From Triatoma infestans (lineage: Eukaryota; Arthropoda; Insecta; Hemiptera; Reduviidae), in assembly GCA_011037195.1 (NCBI GenBank), contig JAAEAF010014702.1, positions 93,055 through 157,054 on the forward strand: a stretch of 64,000 nt of DNA. The letters are read 5' to 3'. Below the pieces are notes generated by a model. It was not told where the DNA came from. It saw only the letters and a program-made list of their open reading frames with translations, and made no database searches. The translations under genes were made by a program, and so were the position numbers. This document shows positions 12,592 through 23,876 of this stretch, piece by piece (positions within the stretch are counted from its first letter, which is position 1; every line of letters begins with the position of its first letter).

Positions 12592-13980
12592 AGGGAATAT
12601 TATTATTATTATTATTTGTCTGTGGGGAGGGACAAACAATGCGCTATCCAAAGCGCTACTAGGCCCATATAGCTATCCCAAGAAAAACAACAACAAACCG
12701 AATATAGAACAAAAATCCAAATCTGCGTCTAACCCATCTTGAGATTCAGCACAGTCCGAACAAATCGGTCCTTGACTTTAAGGGAAATAGCCTAAATTCT
12801 TCCCACAGACATGTTAATCCGACGAAAGGTCCTGAAACTTACTTCCTCACAACCTAAGCAATCTTCATTAGGTGGATAGGTGTTTCTCTTTCTTCCTCTG
12901 TCCCACACTTTCTACAAAAAGGAGTGAGCCACATTACAGAGAAGACAGCTCTTCTAGTCTTTAAGAACAATTTAACATCAACTGAAAGTGAAGACACAAG
13001 AACTCAGCGGCTTCAGCGCGGCTTAGTTGTCCGAGCAGATACAAATACCTTTTAAGTTAGTGTTACGATCCCTCTCATTCAAGATACAACAAAGAATAGC
13101 ATAAACCTCAGTCTGGAAGACTGTGGTCCATTCACCAAGAGATACTGCCAAATATCTCCGATCTCAAAATAGACCGCAGCTTCAGACCTACCATTCATTC
13201 TGGAACCGTCCGTGTAACACGCAGGTAATTATCAGGTATCACACCAGACGGACCCAATCTTGACCAATCTTCCCTAGAAGGTAAACTGACCCTTTAAGAA
13301 GGCTCGAAAACAAAAGTCTTCAACATTCTATCAGAAGGAAAACCTGTAATAGGAACCTTCAAAAGCATCTCGCGATGAATGATAGAATGACCATATCGCT
13401 TACCTGCCAAAAACCTGCTTGTTTAATTCTATAACAGGTTTTCACCTCAAGCAGCAGTCTAGCAGATCTTCACACATCATCGTCTAACGGGCCATAGCAC
13501 AGCCGTAATTAACAATCTACGTTTAATAACCATACCAATCCAAAACAGATCTTGGGAGTAATCCCCCAATTTTTAGCCACAATTCTTCGACATTGCGAAA
13601 TAATTCTTCGAAAAGGAAATAATTGTCTTTTATTGCTGTGTCTTAACATGTTCCGACAATTTAATTTACTGTCAAGAACCACTCTAAGAAATTTCACCGA
13701 TTTGCAAATCTAAACAGATGTTCCTAATAACCTAGGAGGTTTTAATCCTACGATCTTCCTCTTATTGGTAAATAAAACACCTGGGTCTTACTGGGATTAA
13801 TTGAAAGACTCTTATCCTGAGTCCAATCATATACTATGTTGAGGGCACTTTGCATTAAGTCTGAGAGAGTAGTCAGACATCGTCCCAGCAATAAAATCAC
13901 ACCATCATCGGAATATGCCTCTAAGGCATATTCCTTTGTCTCTAGAGCAAATTCTATCCTACGACCAGACAATGCACAGC
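12592..13980 (-). pseudogene. LINE with TAA tail, minus-strand copy (RT C-terminal part to 3' end)
   Basis: The 3' end is at the left: an ATTATTATT run at about 12597-12617 is the reverse complement of a TAA-repeat tail. Next to it is a GCTATCC...TAGCTAT block shared with 20640-20737 and 29860-29950. On the minus strand, 13972-13748 encodes part of the reverse-transcriptase palm: EAYSDDGVILLLGR, where family members have YADD, then LSINPSKTQVFYLP. Around 13697-13509 the thumb-like MKFLRVVLDSKLNCRNMLRH is readable. Near 12730-12960 the C-terminal Cys/His region (TPFCRKCG...ETPIHLM) is readable. Stops and frame changes interrupt the reading. TAA tails are known from the I clade of LINEs, so I place this in the I/R1-type group with moderate confidence. 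Confidence 0.85.
13910..13934. repeat. Perfect 10-bp palindrome over the RT active-site motif
   Basis: GGAATATGCC, five-base spacer, GGCATATTCC. It overlaps the codons for EYALEAYS just before DD in the minus-strand LINE. Confidence 0.95.
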
Positions 13981-14059
13981 AGTATCGGTCGATTTTCTTA
14001 CTGTATAAGCATGTTGGTTGGGCAGGAGTGGATGATCCTTTAAAGGACCATCAGTAATA

Positions 14060-14470
14060 TTTTAAAGAAATATCTCAAAAACTAAAAGTCATAGGAAGCT
14101 CAAATTTGGTATTCCGTTTAGGTATTACCACCGCATCAGACAAGAAGATTTCGGGCAAAATCCATCAACTGGAAACACGACTTTATTAATTTTTTGTTCA
14201 CTTTCTTGAGATTTTTCTCGAAAACGGCTCCAACGATTTTCTTTACAAACTTCGTAACAAACTTGAATATCTATCACTTTTATTTCGAACATTTTATAAA
14301 ATGAAATGTACAAGAAAATCGGTTGACCACAGGTACGTTTTTAACTGAAGTTATTTCAGTTTTCTACACTTTTATCCATAAAAAACACCAACGGATTTCA
14401 TTAAATTTGTTACACTAACTATGAATACAGAGATCTACAGCACTTTTGTTTGGAAAATGATTTTTTCTGT
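14060..14470 (-). repeat. Dispersed family core fragment
   Basis: AAAGTCATAGGAAGCTCAAA, GGTATTACCACCGCATCAGA, GGGCAAAATCCATCAACTGG and the CGAAAACGGCTCCAACGATT block read in minus orientation. A second module near 14318 (GAAAATCGGTTGACCACAGG) follows. Confidence 0.8.
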
Positions 14471-15030
14471 AGACGATTTAACGCTAGAAACTAGTAACTT
14501 TAATTTTCGATGTAAAAAATGTGTATGTTTAAACTCTGTCGAAACGTTGGCATAATTGAATTTTTCTTTCTTGACCGATCCTCACCAAATTTCTTCATAA
14601 CATAATTCATCAACGGTCAACAAATACCTACTTTTATATTTGATTTTACCTTGATGTGCAAAAAAAGAAAATCTCTCAATATTGAATGAAAATGAGTTGG
14701 ATTATTAGAATATGGTAGTTTACAAAAGTTTGAAAAACTGAATAATGCGAGTGGGGAGAGAATTGAAAAAAAAAGAGAGAGAGAAATAAATGGCCACTCT
14801 CTTTCTGGATCAATGAATAGAAATGTTAAAAAGCTTTCAACCCATTCGTTACCATGCCATACTATCCCCTCCCCCCCCACACCAACCTTTTATCTTACCA
14901 ATGAAAATCACAAGAAGTAAAAATAAATCGATGCATTTTGTTTTTCATTTATTTGTGTATTACCTTTTTATTTATTTATTAATCTAGATTTCATCATCAA
15001 CTGACTGCTATGTCGTGCGATATTAAAAAA
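14471..15030. other. No gene recognised
   Basis: AT-rich sequence with an AG-rich patch at 14755-14790 and a short C-run near 14870. Confidence 0.4.
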
Positions 15031-15032
15031 AT

Positions 15033-15897
15033 TCGGTGTGAAACAATCACCCGACTTTCTCCCACTCCTCTTAATACAATTATATAATAAAATGTCAACT
15101 TTTTATTTTTTAAACTTCAAATTTCACTCATTTGTCCAGGACATAAATGTAGAGATTTTGGGGGTGGGGGGCAAAACTGCGGCATCCCAGACAGTTAATA
15201 GAATGATTATATTAAACCAACATAAATCAAATTTTCAAATTGAATGTCACAAATTCTGTACAATTTTGTTTTTTTTAAAAAGTTTCAAATAAAAGTGATA
15301 GTTCTATATTTGTAGAGTTGGATATCAAGTTTAAATGAAATCGTTACAGCCGTTTTCCAGAAAATTTCACAAAACTCGAAAACCTATTTTCCAAAGTTGC
15401 ACTTCCGCTTAACTGATTTTCCTCAAATTACTAATTCTAGCCACGTTTCTAATGTATCATACATTGTACTGAAATGGAACTTTAGAAATAAGCATTACGC
15501 TTGCTGCCCCCCCCCCCCAGAAGCCACAAAAAAATAAATTTCCTTGGGAAAATGTATTAAATAAAAGTGATAGAAATGTATGTGTGTGTGTATTACAGTA
15601 AGTTTAAAGAAAATCATTGGAGCCGTTTTCGAAAAAATTATGAAAACTGAAAACCTGAAAACTGAAAAAAATACGTACTTTCGGTTGACGGTTTTTGCCC
15701 GAAATCTTCGGTTTCTGAAACGGAATACCAAGTTTGAGCTTCCCGCGACTTTTCGTCGTACAAACAGACATAATTTTCGCTAAAAACATTTTTATTCGTA
15801 TTCCGGGAACCCCGAAACTTGTATTTCCGGTGAAAACTCAATTTCCAAAATCTAGCACGATCGCAATACTTCCTGCTTCCAGGAGTAAGAGGCAGTA
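15033..15897 (+). repeat. Dispersed family, near full-length copy
   Basis: It begins TCGGTGTGAAACAATCACCC GACTTTCTCCCACTCC and ends AGGAGTAAGAGGCAGTA, so both termini are present. The interior has a 12-base C-run at about 15507-15518, a TGTGTGTGTG run near 15583, the CATTGGAGCCGTTTTCGAAA block, and TTTTGCCCGAAATCTTCGGT. The CACGATCGCAATACTTCCTG box lies just before the terminus. The CA tract usual before end B is reduced. Confidence 0.88.
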
Positions 15898-16458
15898 AAA
15901 AAGAACGACTTTAGGGGATGGTTATTCCAAGTTTTTTTGGTCTGTTGAGAACAGATAAGTTTTCTAATTCTTCAACAGATGATAAAATGAACGTTAGAAC
16001 TCGGTTATAAATGAATGAATAAATAATAAAAGGTGATCATCTAATCTACTTTTATAACTCATTTATTTTTTATGTATGGCGTATTTGTTTATCAGAAATT
16101 TTGGTATATGATGTCTTATAAAAGATTAAATAACCTAAAAGTGTAACTACAAAGTAATAAAGAGATGATCAATAATGGAGGTGAAGAATAATGTAGATAA
16201 ATATTGTAGGTGGGCGATCAATCTTCTTTCATCATATAAATGGAAGGGTACATATATGTATATGTATGTAATAATCCATATAAGATTATTAGCGTTGTGC
16301 AGTTATTTATGTTGGTACACCTACATGATGCACAGGCTGGGCTCATCTCAACATTCTATTCCGTATTTATCAGTTTCTTGTCGAAATAAACAATGTGAGG
16401 GGCTTGTGTATCATTAATCAGCAGATGATTAGTTCATTTCGAACGTATAAAGAAAAAA
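15898..16458. other. No gene recognised
   Basis: AT-rich sequence. A short open frame at 16175-16417 has no domain-like content. Confidence 0.4.
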
Positions 16459-17366
16459 ATCTGGTGTGACATACTTACACGACTTGCTCTCACTGTAAGA
16501 CTGTAGCCATGTTATATTACAATTATGTACAAAATGGCGAATTCTCTTTACACCTCAGATTTCTCTTATTTGTCCTAATATTAAATATAAAGGCAGTTTG
16601 GGGACAAGTAATTATCCAGGGCAGGTAGCAGAAGTGTCATTACATTGTAGCCGAGTAGAGAGCGCCAACAACATTGAACCAACAGCCTATAAAATTTGGA
16701 ATTTAACGCCATAAATTCCACAGAATTACATAAAATAATTTTTTTTCTCAGAAGAAATGTTAGAAATAATAGTGATAGGTTTATATCTGGACAGTATCAA
16801 GATTAAAGAAAATCGATATAGTTGATTTCGATTAAATAACAAAAAAAGTCAATTATTCTGTAGTAATCTTCCAATCTATATTGTATGGCGTTAGTACCAT
16901 ACATTACACTGAAGTGGTACTTTAGAGGAAAGCTTCACACTACTGTTCCTCCAGCATCCCCCCCCCCCTAAAAAATCAATTTTCTCGGGAAAATGTTTCA
17001 GTGAAAAGTAATAGTTATTTATGTGTGTAAATATTAGTATACGAAGTTTAAAGAAAATCGTTGAACCCTTTTTCGAGAAAATTGCGAGCAAGTGAAAAAA
17101 AAAACGTGATAATAAAGTCGCACTTCCGGTTGATAGATTTTCACTCGAAACCTTTATGTCAGATGCAATTGGTGGTCGCTAAACGGAATATCAATTTTAA
17201 GTTTTCTGCGATTTTTCGTTTTTCAGGATAGTTAGCTCACACAGACTAACATTCGTTAAAAATATATTTTCCATGCTGTAGGTCCTTTCAAACATGTATT
17301 TCCGCTGACCAGTCAATCTCAAAAATTTGACACGATCGCAATACTTCCTCTTATCTGGCATAACCA
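16459..17366 (+). repeat. Dispersed family, near full-length copy
   Basis: End A ATCTGGTGTGACATACTTAC at the left. On the right is ACACGATCGCAATACTTCCT with a degraded final hairpin CTTATCTGGCATAA. The interior has a C-run at about 16960-16969, the AAAGAAAATCGTTGAACCC block and CACTTCCGGTTGATAGATTT. Confidence 0.85.
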
Positions 17367-17514
17367 AAATTAAATAATATAATTAATTAATTAATTAATT
17401 CAAACAATACAGTGAACTCTGACATGGTCAGCCCATGTTAAAATATTTTGCTCACATGAAGGTAATATTGCCTAGCAATAGGCAAAAAGGTAAATAGGAC
17501 CGATCAAAGTTATT

Positions 17515-17815
17515 TCATTTAATATTCGTTTTAAACTTGAATAAGTAGTTCAAGAAATTTATTTTATTTAGTAAATTTGAGGAAATTCCAAGAAAATTGT
17601 TACCGTTGCTCCTACTAAAGTCGCTCGCATCGTCTGGAAGCGGACAGCTTAGAAGAACATTTGGTATCCTATACAGTTTTAAGGAGATCGATTGAGGGCC
17701 CTTTTCGAGAAAAATCGATAAAGAAAATCTGCGCATGAGATTTCGAGAAAATCGCGAAAAATTAAACAATCTATTCAATAAACTCGCATTAGCGGTTTCC
17801 CACAAAGCAGCTTCT
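17515..17815 (+). repeat. Dispersed family core fragment
   Basis: Blocks CGATTGAGGGCCCTTTTCGA, GAGAAAATCGCGAAAAATTA and TCAATAAACTCGCATTAGCG match the family interior. The long minus-strand open frame across it is a by-product of the repeat. Confidence 0.6.
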
Positions 17816-18514
17816 TCTAATTAATTACCAACTGCTTTATGATTACCGTTGCACGCAAGCGCGGCTTATGATTTGTTTATAATTAATTTGAATTAAAATG
17901 TTGGAACCTCCTTTATTGTTAAAAAACAAAAAAAAACTAATTGTACCTGTAATCTTCCTATATGAAATCAACTTCCTACATGGAAGATGACTGACTGCGC
18001 AAGCCCCCGCAGGACTGCTCAGATCGATCACAAACTTGTTTCAAACTGATTTGAAGTTTAATGAAATTTGTATTTGTTTATTGGCTATTGAAAAATAATC
18101 TAAAACATTTTGTTGGCTAGTCGGTCTGGTGTGGCAGGGTAGAAGGAATGCAATGAAGAATTTTTCTATTTTTTTAAATATTTGAAGTTTAGATGGTACA
18201 TCTGATTTTCAGTTTGAAATTTGGTGCAATCTAGTAAGAAGCATATCTATGAAATATTCCTGTCAAATCTGGTGGGCACTGTTAAGCTCCGGGCACCAGT
18301 GACTAAAGGTGTTGACGCTGCTGAAATTCAAAATAAATAAATCTGGTGGAGATAACCAAACAGAATATGAAGTTTGAACTCCTGCATTTCTTTTTTAGTT
18401 ATTCCTTCACTAAACATTAAACGATACATTCACTCCGTCAGAAACAATATCATTGTAAAAAATTTTTGAAAGCTCAACGACCACTATGGTGACTTCCTTA
18501 AATATTATTTATTG
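17816..18514. other. No gene recognised
   Basis: No coding or RNA signal identified. The words TCTGGTGG at 18270 and 18345 are too short to assign to the dispersed family. Confidence 0.4.
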
Positions 18515-18645
18515 ACCTTCATCGCAATTGCGCGCCGTCTCAGACGCGGAGCAGAATTGTCAGAAAGTGTCACGATGAGAGCTGATGAATTCTGGATTGG
18601 AATGACCAGAAAGGGGAGAGTGAAGGGATGTTATTAAGTCCTTGT
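18515..18645 (+). repeat. CGCAATTG/GCCGTCTCAGACG repeat, copy 1
   Basis: Shares CGCAATTG, GCCGTCTCAGACG, GAGC(A/G)GAAT(T/C)GTCAG, AAGTGTCAC(A)GATGAGA, GATGAATT and GGAGAG-GTGAA with 20083-20245, in the same order and orientation. Element class unknown. Confidence 0.75.
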
Positions 18646-20082
18646 TGTAGCTGCATTTCTAACACTAATTTGAAAATCCTACACAATTGCTAGACTTCTC
18701 CTACAGTAGTAAGAACAAGTAAAAAGTTAAAATAAAATGTAGAACAAGTGAGTGTAATAAAAAACAGTTTAGGAGTTGGGAAATTACACTTGCGTACAAG
18801 GTTTGTTTGTATTGCTACATAAACTAGTGCTAAAACTGTAATATCCTTACCTCACACACTGTAATAACTAGTGAATTTCTGCAACAATTTCAGCCCAGGA
18901 TGTGTTAATGGTGGGGAGGAGTGTGAGTGTAGTTTTGTGTGTATGTAAGTATGACTTTTGCCACAGAATTGTTGCCGGGCTAAACTGTAGACAAGCCGGT
19001 AGAAATGGACGAGGATATTCTCTTGAGCAGCTTTCTTCCACCAGAGGGCACGGTAGAGGCAATTTCTATAGGAGTTTGTCTGTTTGTTTGTACTGTTTAC
19101 AATTTGAAGGCGAAATGTTTAGAAACCTGGGCGAACGTGTTATATGTATGTATATATATATATATACGCGCACGTACGCAGAACTACTATGGCTATAGTT
19201 GAAACAATGGTAAGACACGGCACAGTATACACATCTAGTTTCTATAATCGTTACACGGTGGCTTTATAATAAACTTTTTGGCACAAATATCTATGTACAG
19301 AGAGGAAGGAAATTGATTCTTTATTAAATAACACACACTCATTGTTAAAAACTTGTTAATTTAAAAAGTAATTAAGATTTTTATTTTATTAATACAGGTT
19401 TTAATAAACGGTTTTGCTCTTTATAAACAGCATATTAAGGGAAAATTTGCGCTAAATTAGTAGGCAAACGCTTATTCTACTAGCCATTCTAGGTCTTGCG
19501 TGCCGGATGCAAAACTAATGGAAAATAGAGGAGAATGTGCATTCGACCTGCATCAGTTTGCACTATAATCAAAGCTTTGATAAGACTGTCCCCACGCCAA
19601 GATTATACAGCTCTTGCCCAGGCATATAGTTTGGCTGAAGTGGTCTGGCTGTACTAAAGTGAATGGGGCGAATAAAAGTCCCTTCTTCAATATTTTCAAC
19701 CTTCAAATTTTTCCTCTGTAATGTAAACCATTGCTATAGGAAGGGAATACACCCTCCCTAGGTTATTAGATCTCCCTAGGATTCCTTAGGGATTTTAACC
19801 TGACGGTGGTGTTGTAGGCGGTGTTCGCATGGGACATCTGTTTCGGTGTTGTGGGCAGCCTGCAGCATCCAGGGAGCATAGCACAACAGATCTTAAAGGT
19901 TACAGTGCATCGGGCCCCTCAAAAAAAAAAACACAAAAAACATTGCTATGGCATCTCTGTGCTAATATTAAACTTCCCAAATCCAAAATCTTAGTTAATG
20001 TTTGTACGTCAGCAAGAAACTGTTGTAAAAACATATTGACAACTTCTTTCACTTAAATAAAATTCCAATCAACAAAATTCAA
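18646..20082. other. Mostly unassigned; contains an A-tailed GC-richer block
   Basis: A TA run lies at 19149-19165. At about 19735-19931 there is a GC-richer block starting at the CACCCTCCCTAGGTTATTAG region and containing CCTGACGGTGGTGTTGTAGG. It ends CGGGCCCCTC followed by an A-run, so it might be a retroposed sequence or short SINE. No other copy in the window proves this. Confidence 0.4.
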
Positions 20083-20245
20083 TTTGGTGATCTACACCGC
20101 AATTGAGGGGCCAGCGCCGTCTCAGACGTCGAGCGGAATCGTCAGGAAGTGTCACAGATGAGATGATGAATTAGTGGATTGGGATGTCCACAGAGGAGAG
20201 AGTGAAACTTTTTATAACAAGATGTTATTACGTTCTTGATGAAGT
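20083..20245 (+). repeat. CGCAATTG/GCCGTCTCAGACG repeat, copy 2
   Basis: Partner of 18515-18645, with similarity extending through ATGTTATTA-GTTCTTG. It lies about 125 bp before the LINE fragment at 20370, but I cannot show that they belong together. Confidence 0.75.
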
Positions 20246-20369
20246 GTATGTTGAGATTGTTATGATTGGTTGTGTTAGAGACATGGAGCATTGATTTTAC
20301 GGCGAAGAATTTTGGGATTGTATGAACAGGAGATGGTAGATATTTAAAAGCTTAGCTAACTTCCTATCT

Positions 20370-20737
20370 TGAGTCCGTAAGTTCGTTGTGGTTTAAGGAG
20401 ACACCTCTGCGTAATGAGGCACATGCCACTTTCCTTTTGTAGATTTTTTGCAACAGTGGAAGAAATACTCATCCATCTTGAGACAGATTGCTTTGGTTGT
20501 GAGGAAATTTGTTTCAGGAGCTTATGTGTCGGAACAGGATGTCTTTCGGCTATTTTTGTGGAATTCGTTTGATTTGTTTGGACTACAATGGATCTTAAGT
20601 GGGTTTAGGCCCGGGTCTGGATTTTTGCTCTAGACTCGGTTTGTTGTTGTTTTTCTTTGGAGTAGCTATGGTGCCCAGTTGGGCTTTGAATAGCGTAGTG
20701 TTTTGTCCCTCCCATAGACGAATAATAATAATAATAC
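20370..20737 (+). pseudogene. LINE with TAA tail, short 3' copy
   Basis: CGTTGTGGTTTAAGGAGACA matches the 29588 copy (encoding GHCGLRRHL). The TTTTGTAGA... Cys/His region and the terminal block TAGCTATGG...GGGCTTTGAATAGCG follow. The element ends CGAATAATAATAATAATA. The reading frame is broken. It is a 5'-truncated insertion of the same family as 12592-13980 and 29157-29950. Confidence 0.85.
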
Positions 20738-21894
20738 TTCTGACGTCGTTACCAAGTAGACGCGCTAAAAAGTAGTAACGTTTCTTTAGTTTTTGTCATT
20801 TGTGTCTTGTATGCAAGTTCCATGTTATTTCGTTTGTAAATGTCAACTCCTAGATAAAAACTTCTCACTGTGGTGATGCAGGGAAGTGCAATCTGATTTA
20901 TATAAACCAGAGGGCTTGTTGTATGAAAGTTATATTGGCATTTCCTTATACTCACTTTAATTAGCTTTGTGCGAAACACTGTTCCAAAAAAGGCAAAAAT
21001 AATTAATGCCCATTATACAGTCCAACCATAAGTATGTTGAAATGTTGAATTTGGAGGGTGTTTATGATCCATTGATTAACTTTACAGTTAGTTGTTGCCC
21101 CTCCCAGAAAATATTTCCGGTAAAAATGTTGCCCGCAATAGGAAGGAGGTGACTGTAGAAGAGACTCCCATGAGTACTCTGAAAATTTATATAATTCAGA
21201 AATTAGTTACGATGTGCGCATGTGCGGATGTTAGTTGTGTCAGTAAATGGGAACTAGTTTGAAAATTTGTAGCGAGTGGCGCCCCTTCCCAAGGGACAAT
21301 AACTAAAAGAAAGTAACTGTGAAAATGTTATAAATCTTACTACTTTCCTTTTTTCTCCTTTAGTTTGTTCTTCAAGTCTTCCTTTTACTTTTTTCCTACT
21401 TCTGGAGGATTAGCCAGGCCTTCTTGTAACTTTAACATCCTATCAAGAATGCTTTTTCTAATACGACAATCTTACTCCAATGGGAAAGTATTATTTCCAT
21501 CCATTGTTTTTTTGTTTTTGCTAAACCTACTGGAATTCCCATCGGGTTTTTTGTTTTCTTTGTTTTTCTTTTAAATACTTATCTGTTCAGTAGGAAAATT
21601 GTATGGACCAGTTCGAATCAAGTCGACAGTTACAGGTGGGCTTAAACATTGTATTTAATTCAATCTATTATGTATTTGTTTTTCAAACTTTGCCGTTTTC
21701 GTCTAGAAAACTTCATCCCATAAAACTAATTAACAAAAAATATTACCATCTATACAAAATTGTATTTGTTAGTACTTTTGGTTTCATATGATATTGCAGC
21801 GTCTACGTCCAACAAATTGTCAATAAACCTTTGTGCGCAACAGTCCATAAAGAGTGAAGGCTTATCAAACGGCGATTTTTATTGAGGAAGTGTG
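20738..21894. other. No gene recognised
   Basis: Several short open frames (for example 21365-21574) are hydrophobic and Phe-rich without domain features. I regard them as chance. Confidence 0.4.
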
Positions 21895-22290
21895 GTAACA
21901 CGCGGCGGTTTTAAACTTGGTGTATTCCGTTTAGGTAATATCACGGCATCTGACCCAAAGTTACCCAGCAAAATCCATCAACCGGAAGTACGACCTTACT
22001 GAATGTTTTTCCCCCCAGTTTTTCGCGATTTTCTCGAAACGTCTCCAACGATTTTTTTAAACTTCGTATACTAACTACACATACAAATATTTATCTTTTT
22101 TATTTAAAACATTTTCTCTGGAAAACTGATTTTTTTTTTTTAGAGATTCTGCGGGAGCAATAGCGTTAAATTTTCCTCAGCACTACTTTTGGTTCTACCA
22201 ACTATATAGTATTAACATACTTCGAAATAGCATTGGTAGAATTCCAATCTTGTTGAAAATCGATTAACCGGAAGTGCGACTTTACAGAAT
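21895..22290 (-). repeat. Dispersed family core, minus orientation
   Basis: GCAAAATCCATCAACCGGAA, GATTTTCTCGAAACGTCTCC, ATTTTCTCTGGAAAACTGAT and GATTAACCGGAAGTGCGACT are family modules in minus orientation. Neither terminus is clear. Confidence 0.8.
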
Positions 22291-22464
22291 AGGTTGTCAG
22301 ATCCAACTCCCTAACAAGCAACTATTCCCACTGTTCAGCAACCCAAGTTTTAATACCAGTTCAGTTTAACTGTGCCAAACGTGCAAAATCGGAATACGCA
22401 TTTGGACTATGAACTAAAGGTACATAGTCCTTGATATGATCAAATCATATTACCCTACGGATAA

Positions 22465-22807
22465 ATAGTGTGCGGGTATTTACTGATGACTCTGCAACGC
22501 CAAGAGAAGGGAGGAATGGAGCTGAGTCTTCTTCAAATTGTTCCAAGCTTCCATACCAGTTGGGAAGTGTTGCAGCAATTTCGTAGGAGAAATAGTAGCG
22601 ATAGGTTTGGCAGCGCATAATCTGTCCATTACCCAGATAAAGGGAGCTGTTATGTTTACAGACTCAAAGGCATCTATTGTGGTTGTAGGATCCCCATCAG
22701 ATGAACCGGCAGTCATAGAATGTCAAAACAAGTTAAAGGGGCTAGTGGATGATGCTGTGATATCATTTTATCAAATGCTTCAAGTCTCTATCTTGAGGCA
22801 TAACTAA
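22465..22807 (+). pseudogene. RNase H fragment of a non-LTR retrotransposon
   Basis: At 22476-22520 the frame reads VFTDDSATPREGRNGA, the first-Asp strand of RNase H (TDD where TDG is usual). After a frame change near 22524 it continues FQASIPVGKCCSNFVGEIVA, with the catalytic Glu at 22589-22591. VMFTDSKASIVVVGS carries the third acidic residue at 22661-22663. It then drifts into unrelated sequence, so the final His/Asp segment is missing. It is a different LINE subfamily from the TAA-tailed one, judged by sequence. Confidence 0.8.
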
Positions 22808-22984
22808 TATTCGAACAATTGCACATAGTTTCAAACAATAGCCCAACAATTTTGCGCAATGACAACACTATCTGAAGGTAAGAATAATTAATTTTCAATA
22901 GTGTAATTTTGTATTTTATATATACTATTTGACACAGATATCTTATAGAGTTACACATATATTTTTTTTTATTTCTAAAAATAT

Positions 22985-23030
22985 AGTCCTGATGAAGACC
23001 GAGAAGTTGGTCGAAACGTTGGTAACAAAA
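22985..23030 (+). ncRNA. Hammerhead-ribozyme-like motif
   Basis: CTGATGA (22989-22995), one unpaired A, GACC (22997-23000), an eight-base loop, GGTC (23009-23012), then GAAAC (23013-23017). This order matches the conserved core of hammerhead ribozymes (CUGAUGA, stem II, GAAA). The extra A before stem II is non-canonical, and I could not assign a cleavage site or stem I partner. It may be a decayed or structural relative rather than an active ribozyme. Confidence 0.45.
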
Positions 23031-23307
23031 GTAAATAAACTATACTCATAAAATATAGAACACAAGAGAATAAAACAGATTTATCACAAAATAATATACA
23101 CTAAAATAATAAGTAAAATAGACAAGGAGTTCCTGTCTCCAGTTATCCGTTTCCTCTTTTTCTTTCAATAAAATTAAATTAATTTTATAACTGTGAACTG
23201 AAAATAAATATAGATAGCAATGGACAGCTGATTTAGAATAATTGAATCACCTGTTTGTGTGAAAAGTAATGTTGTGCCGTGATCTTTTTTTTATAAGTAA
23301 AAGAAAA

Positions 23308-23350
23308 AAATCTGTTGTGAAACACTCACAAGACTTTCTCTTACTCCAAT
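23308..23350 (+). repeat. End A of the dispersed family
   Basis: AAATCTGTTGTGAAACACTC, then ACAAGACTTTCTCTTACTCC: a well-kept terminus directly before the R1-type RT fragment. Confidence 0.85.
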
Positions 23351-23384
23351 TTGGTTAGTTTCTACAGCAGGGGCCAAGAGCTTC

Positions 23385-23760
23385 TGCGGTCACGTTGGGG
23401 CTGCCCAGGGCCCGGATTTATGGAATGTGGCCTACGACAGTCCATTGAGGCAGGAAATGCCGGAGGAGACTGTCCTGATCGGGTACGCGGACGTCGCAGC
23501 CGCGTTGATTGCTAACGTGGGGAGGGCGCAATTAATGCTGAAGAGTGTAATCCGCACCGTTTAGAGGTGGATGGCGGAGCATGGACTTCCTTTGGTCTTG
23601 GCCAAAACGGAAATTGTGGTCCTCACAAAGAGAAGAATTTCCGCCTCCTAACAGCCACGAGTTGGAGGGGAGGTCGTAGAGGCGAAGTGCGCAGCGAAGT
23701 ACCGCCTTTAGACTTTATGGACTGCGCCACCTACATAAAATTAAGGTCAATATAATGAAT
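23385..23760 (+). pseudogene. R1-type LINE reverse-transcriptase fragment
   Basis: In one frame from 23403: AQGPDLWNVAYDSPLRQEMP, then EETVLIGYADVAAALIANVG, and after a TAG at 23562-23564, RWMAEHGLPLVLAKTEIVVL. A second stop (TAA) is at 23649-23651. The layout GPDLWN / GYADD / LALAKTEIVVLT is typical of R1-clade LINEs. The active-site box reads YADV (23484-23495), as if one GAC codon had been deleted, removing the second catalytic Asp. GC content is higher than in neighbours, as in R1-like elements. Only the palm region remains. Confidence 0.88.
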
Positions 23761-23876
23761 AGCTACAAACTCTAGGTTTAAGAAAAGCTTTTTAAATGAA
23801 TATTATGAATTCCTTGGAGAAATTGGTGTAAACGGCAAAATACAAAATAGAGAGAGGGCTTACCTTGCATCTTTGC

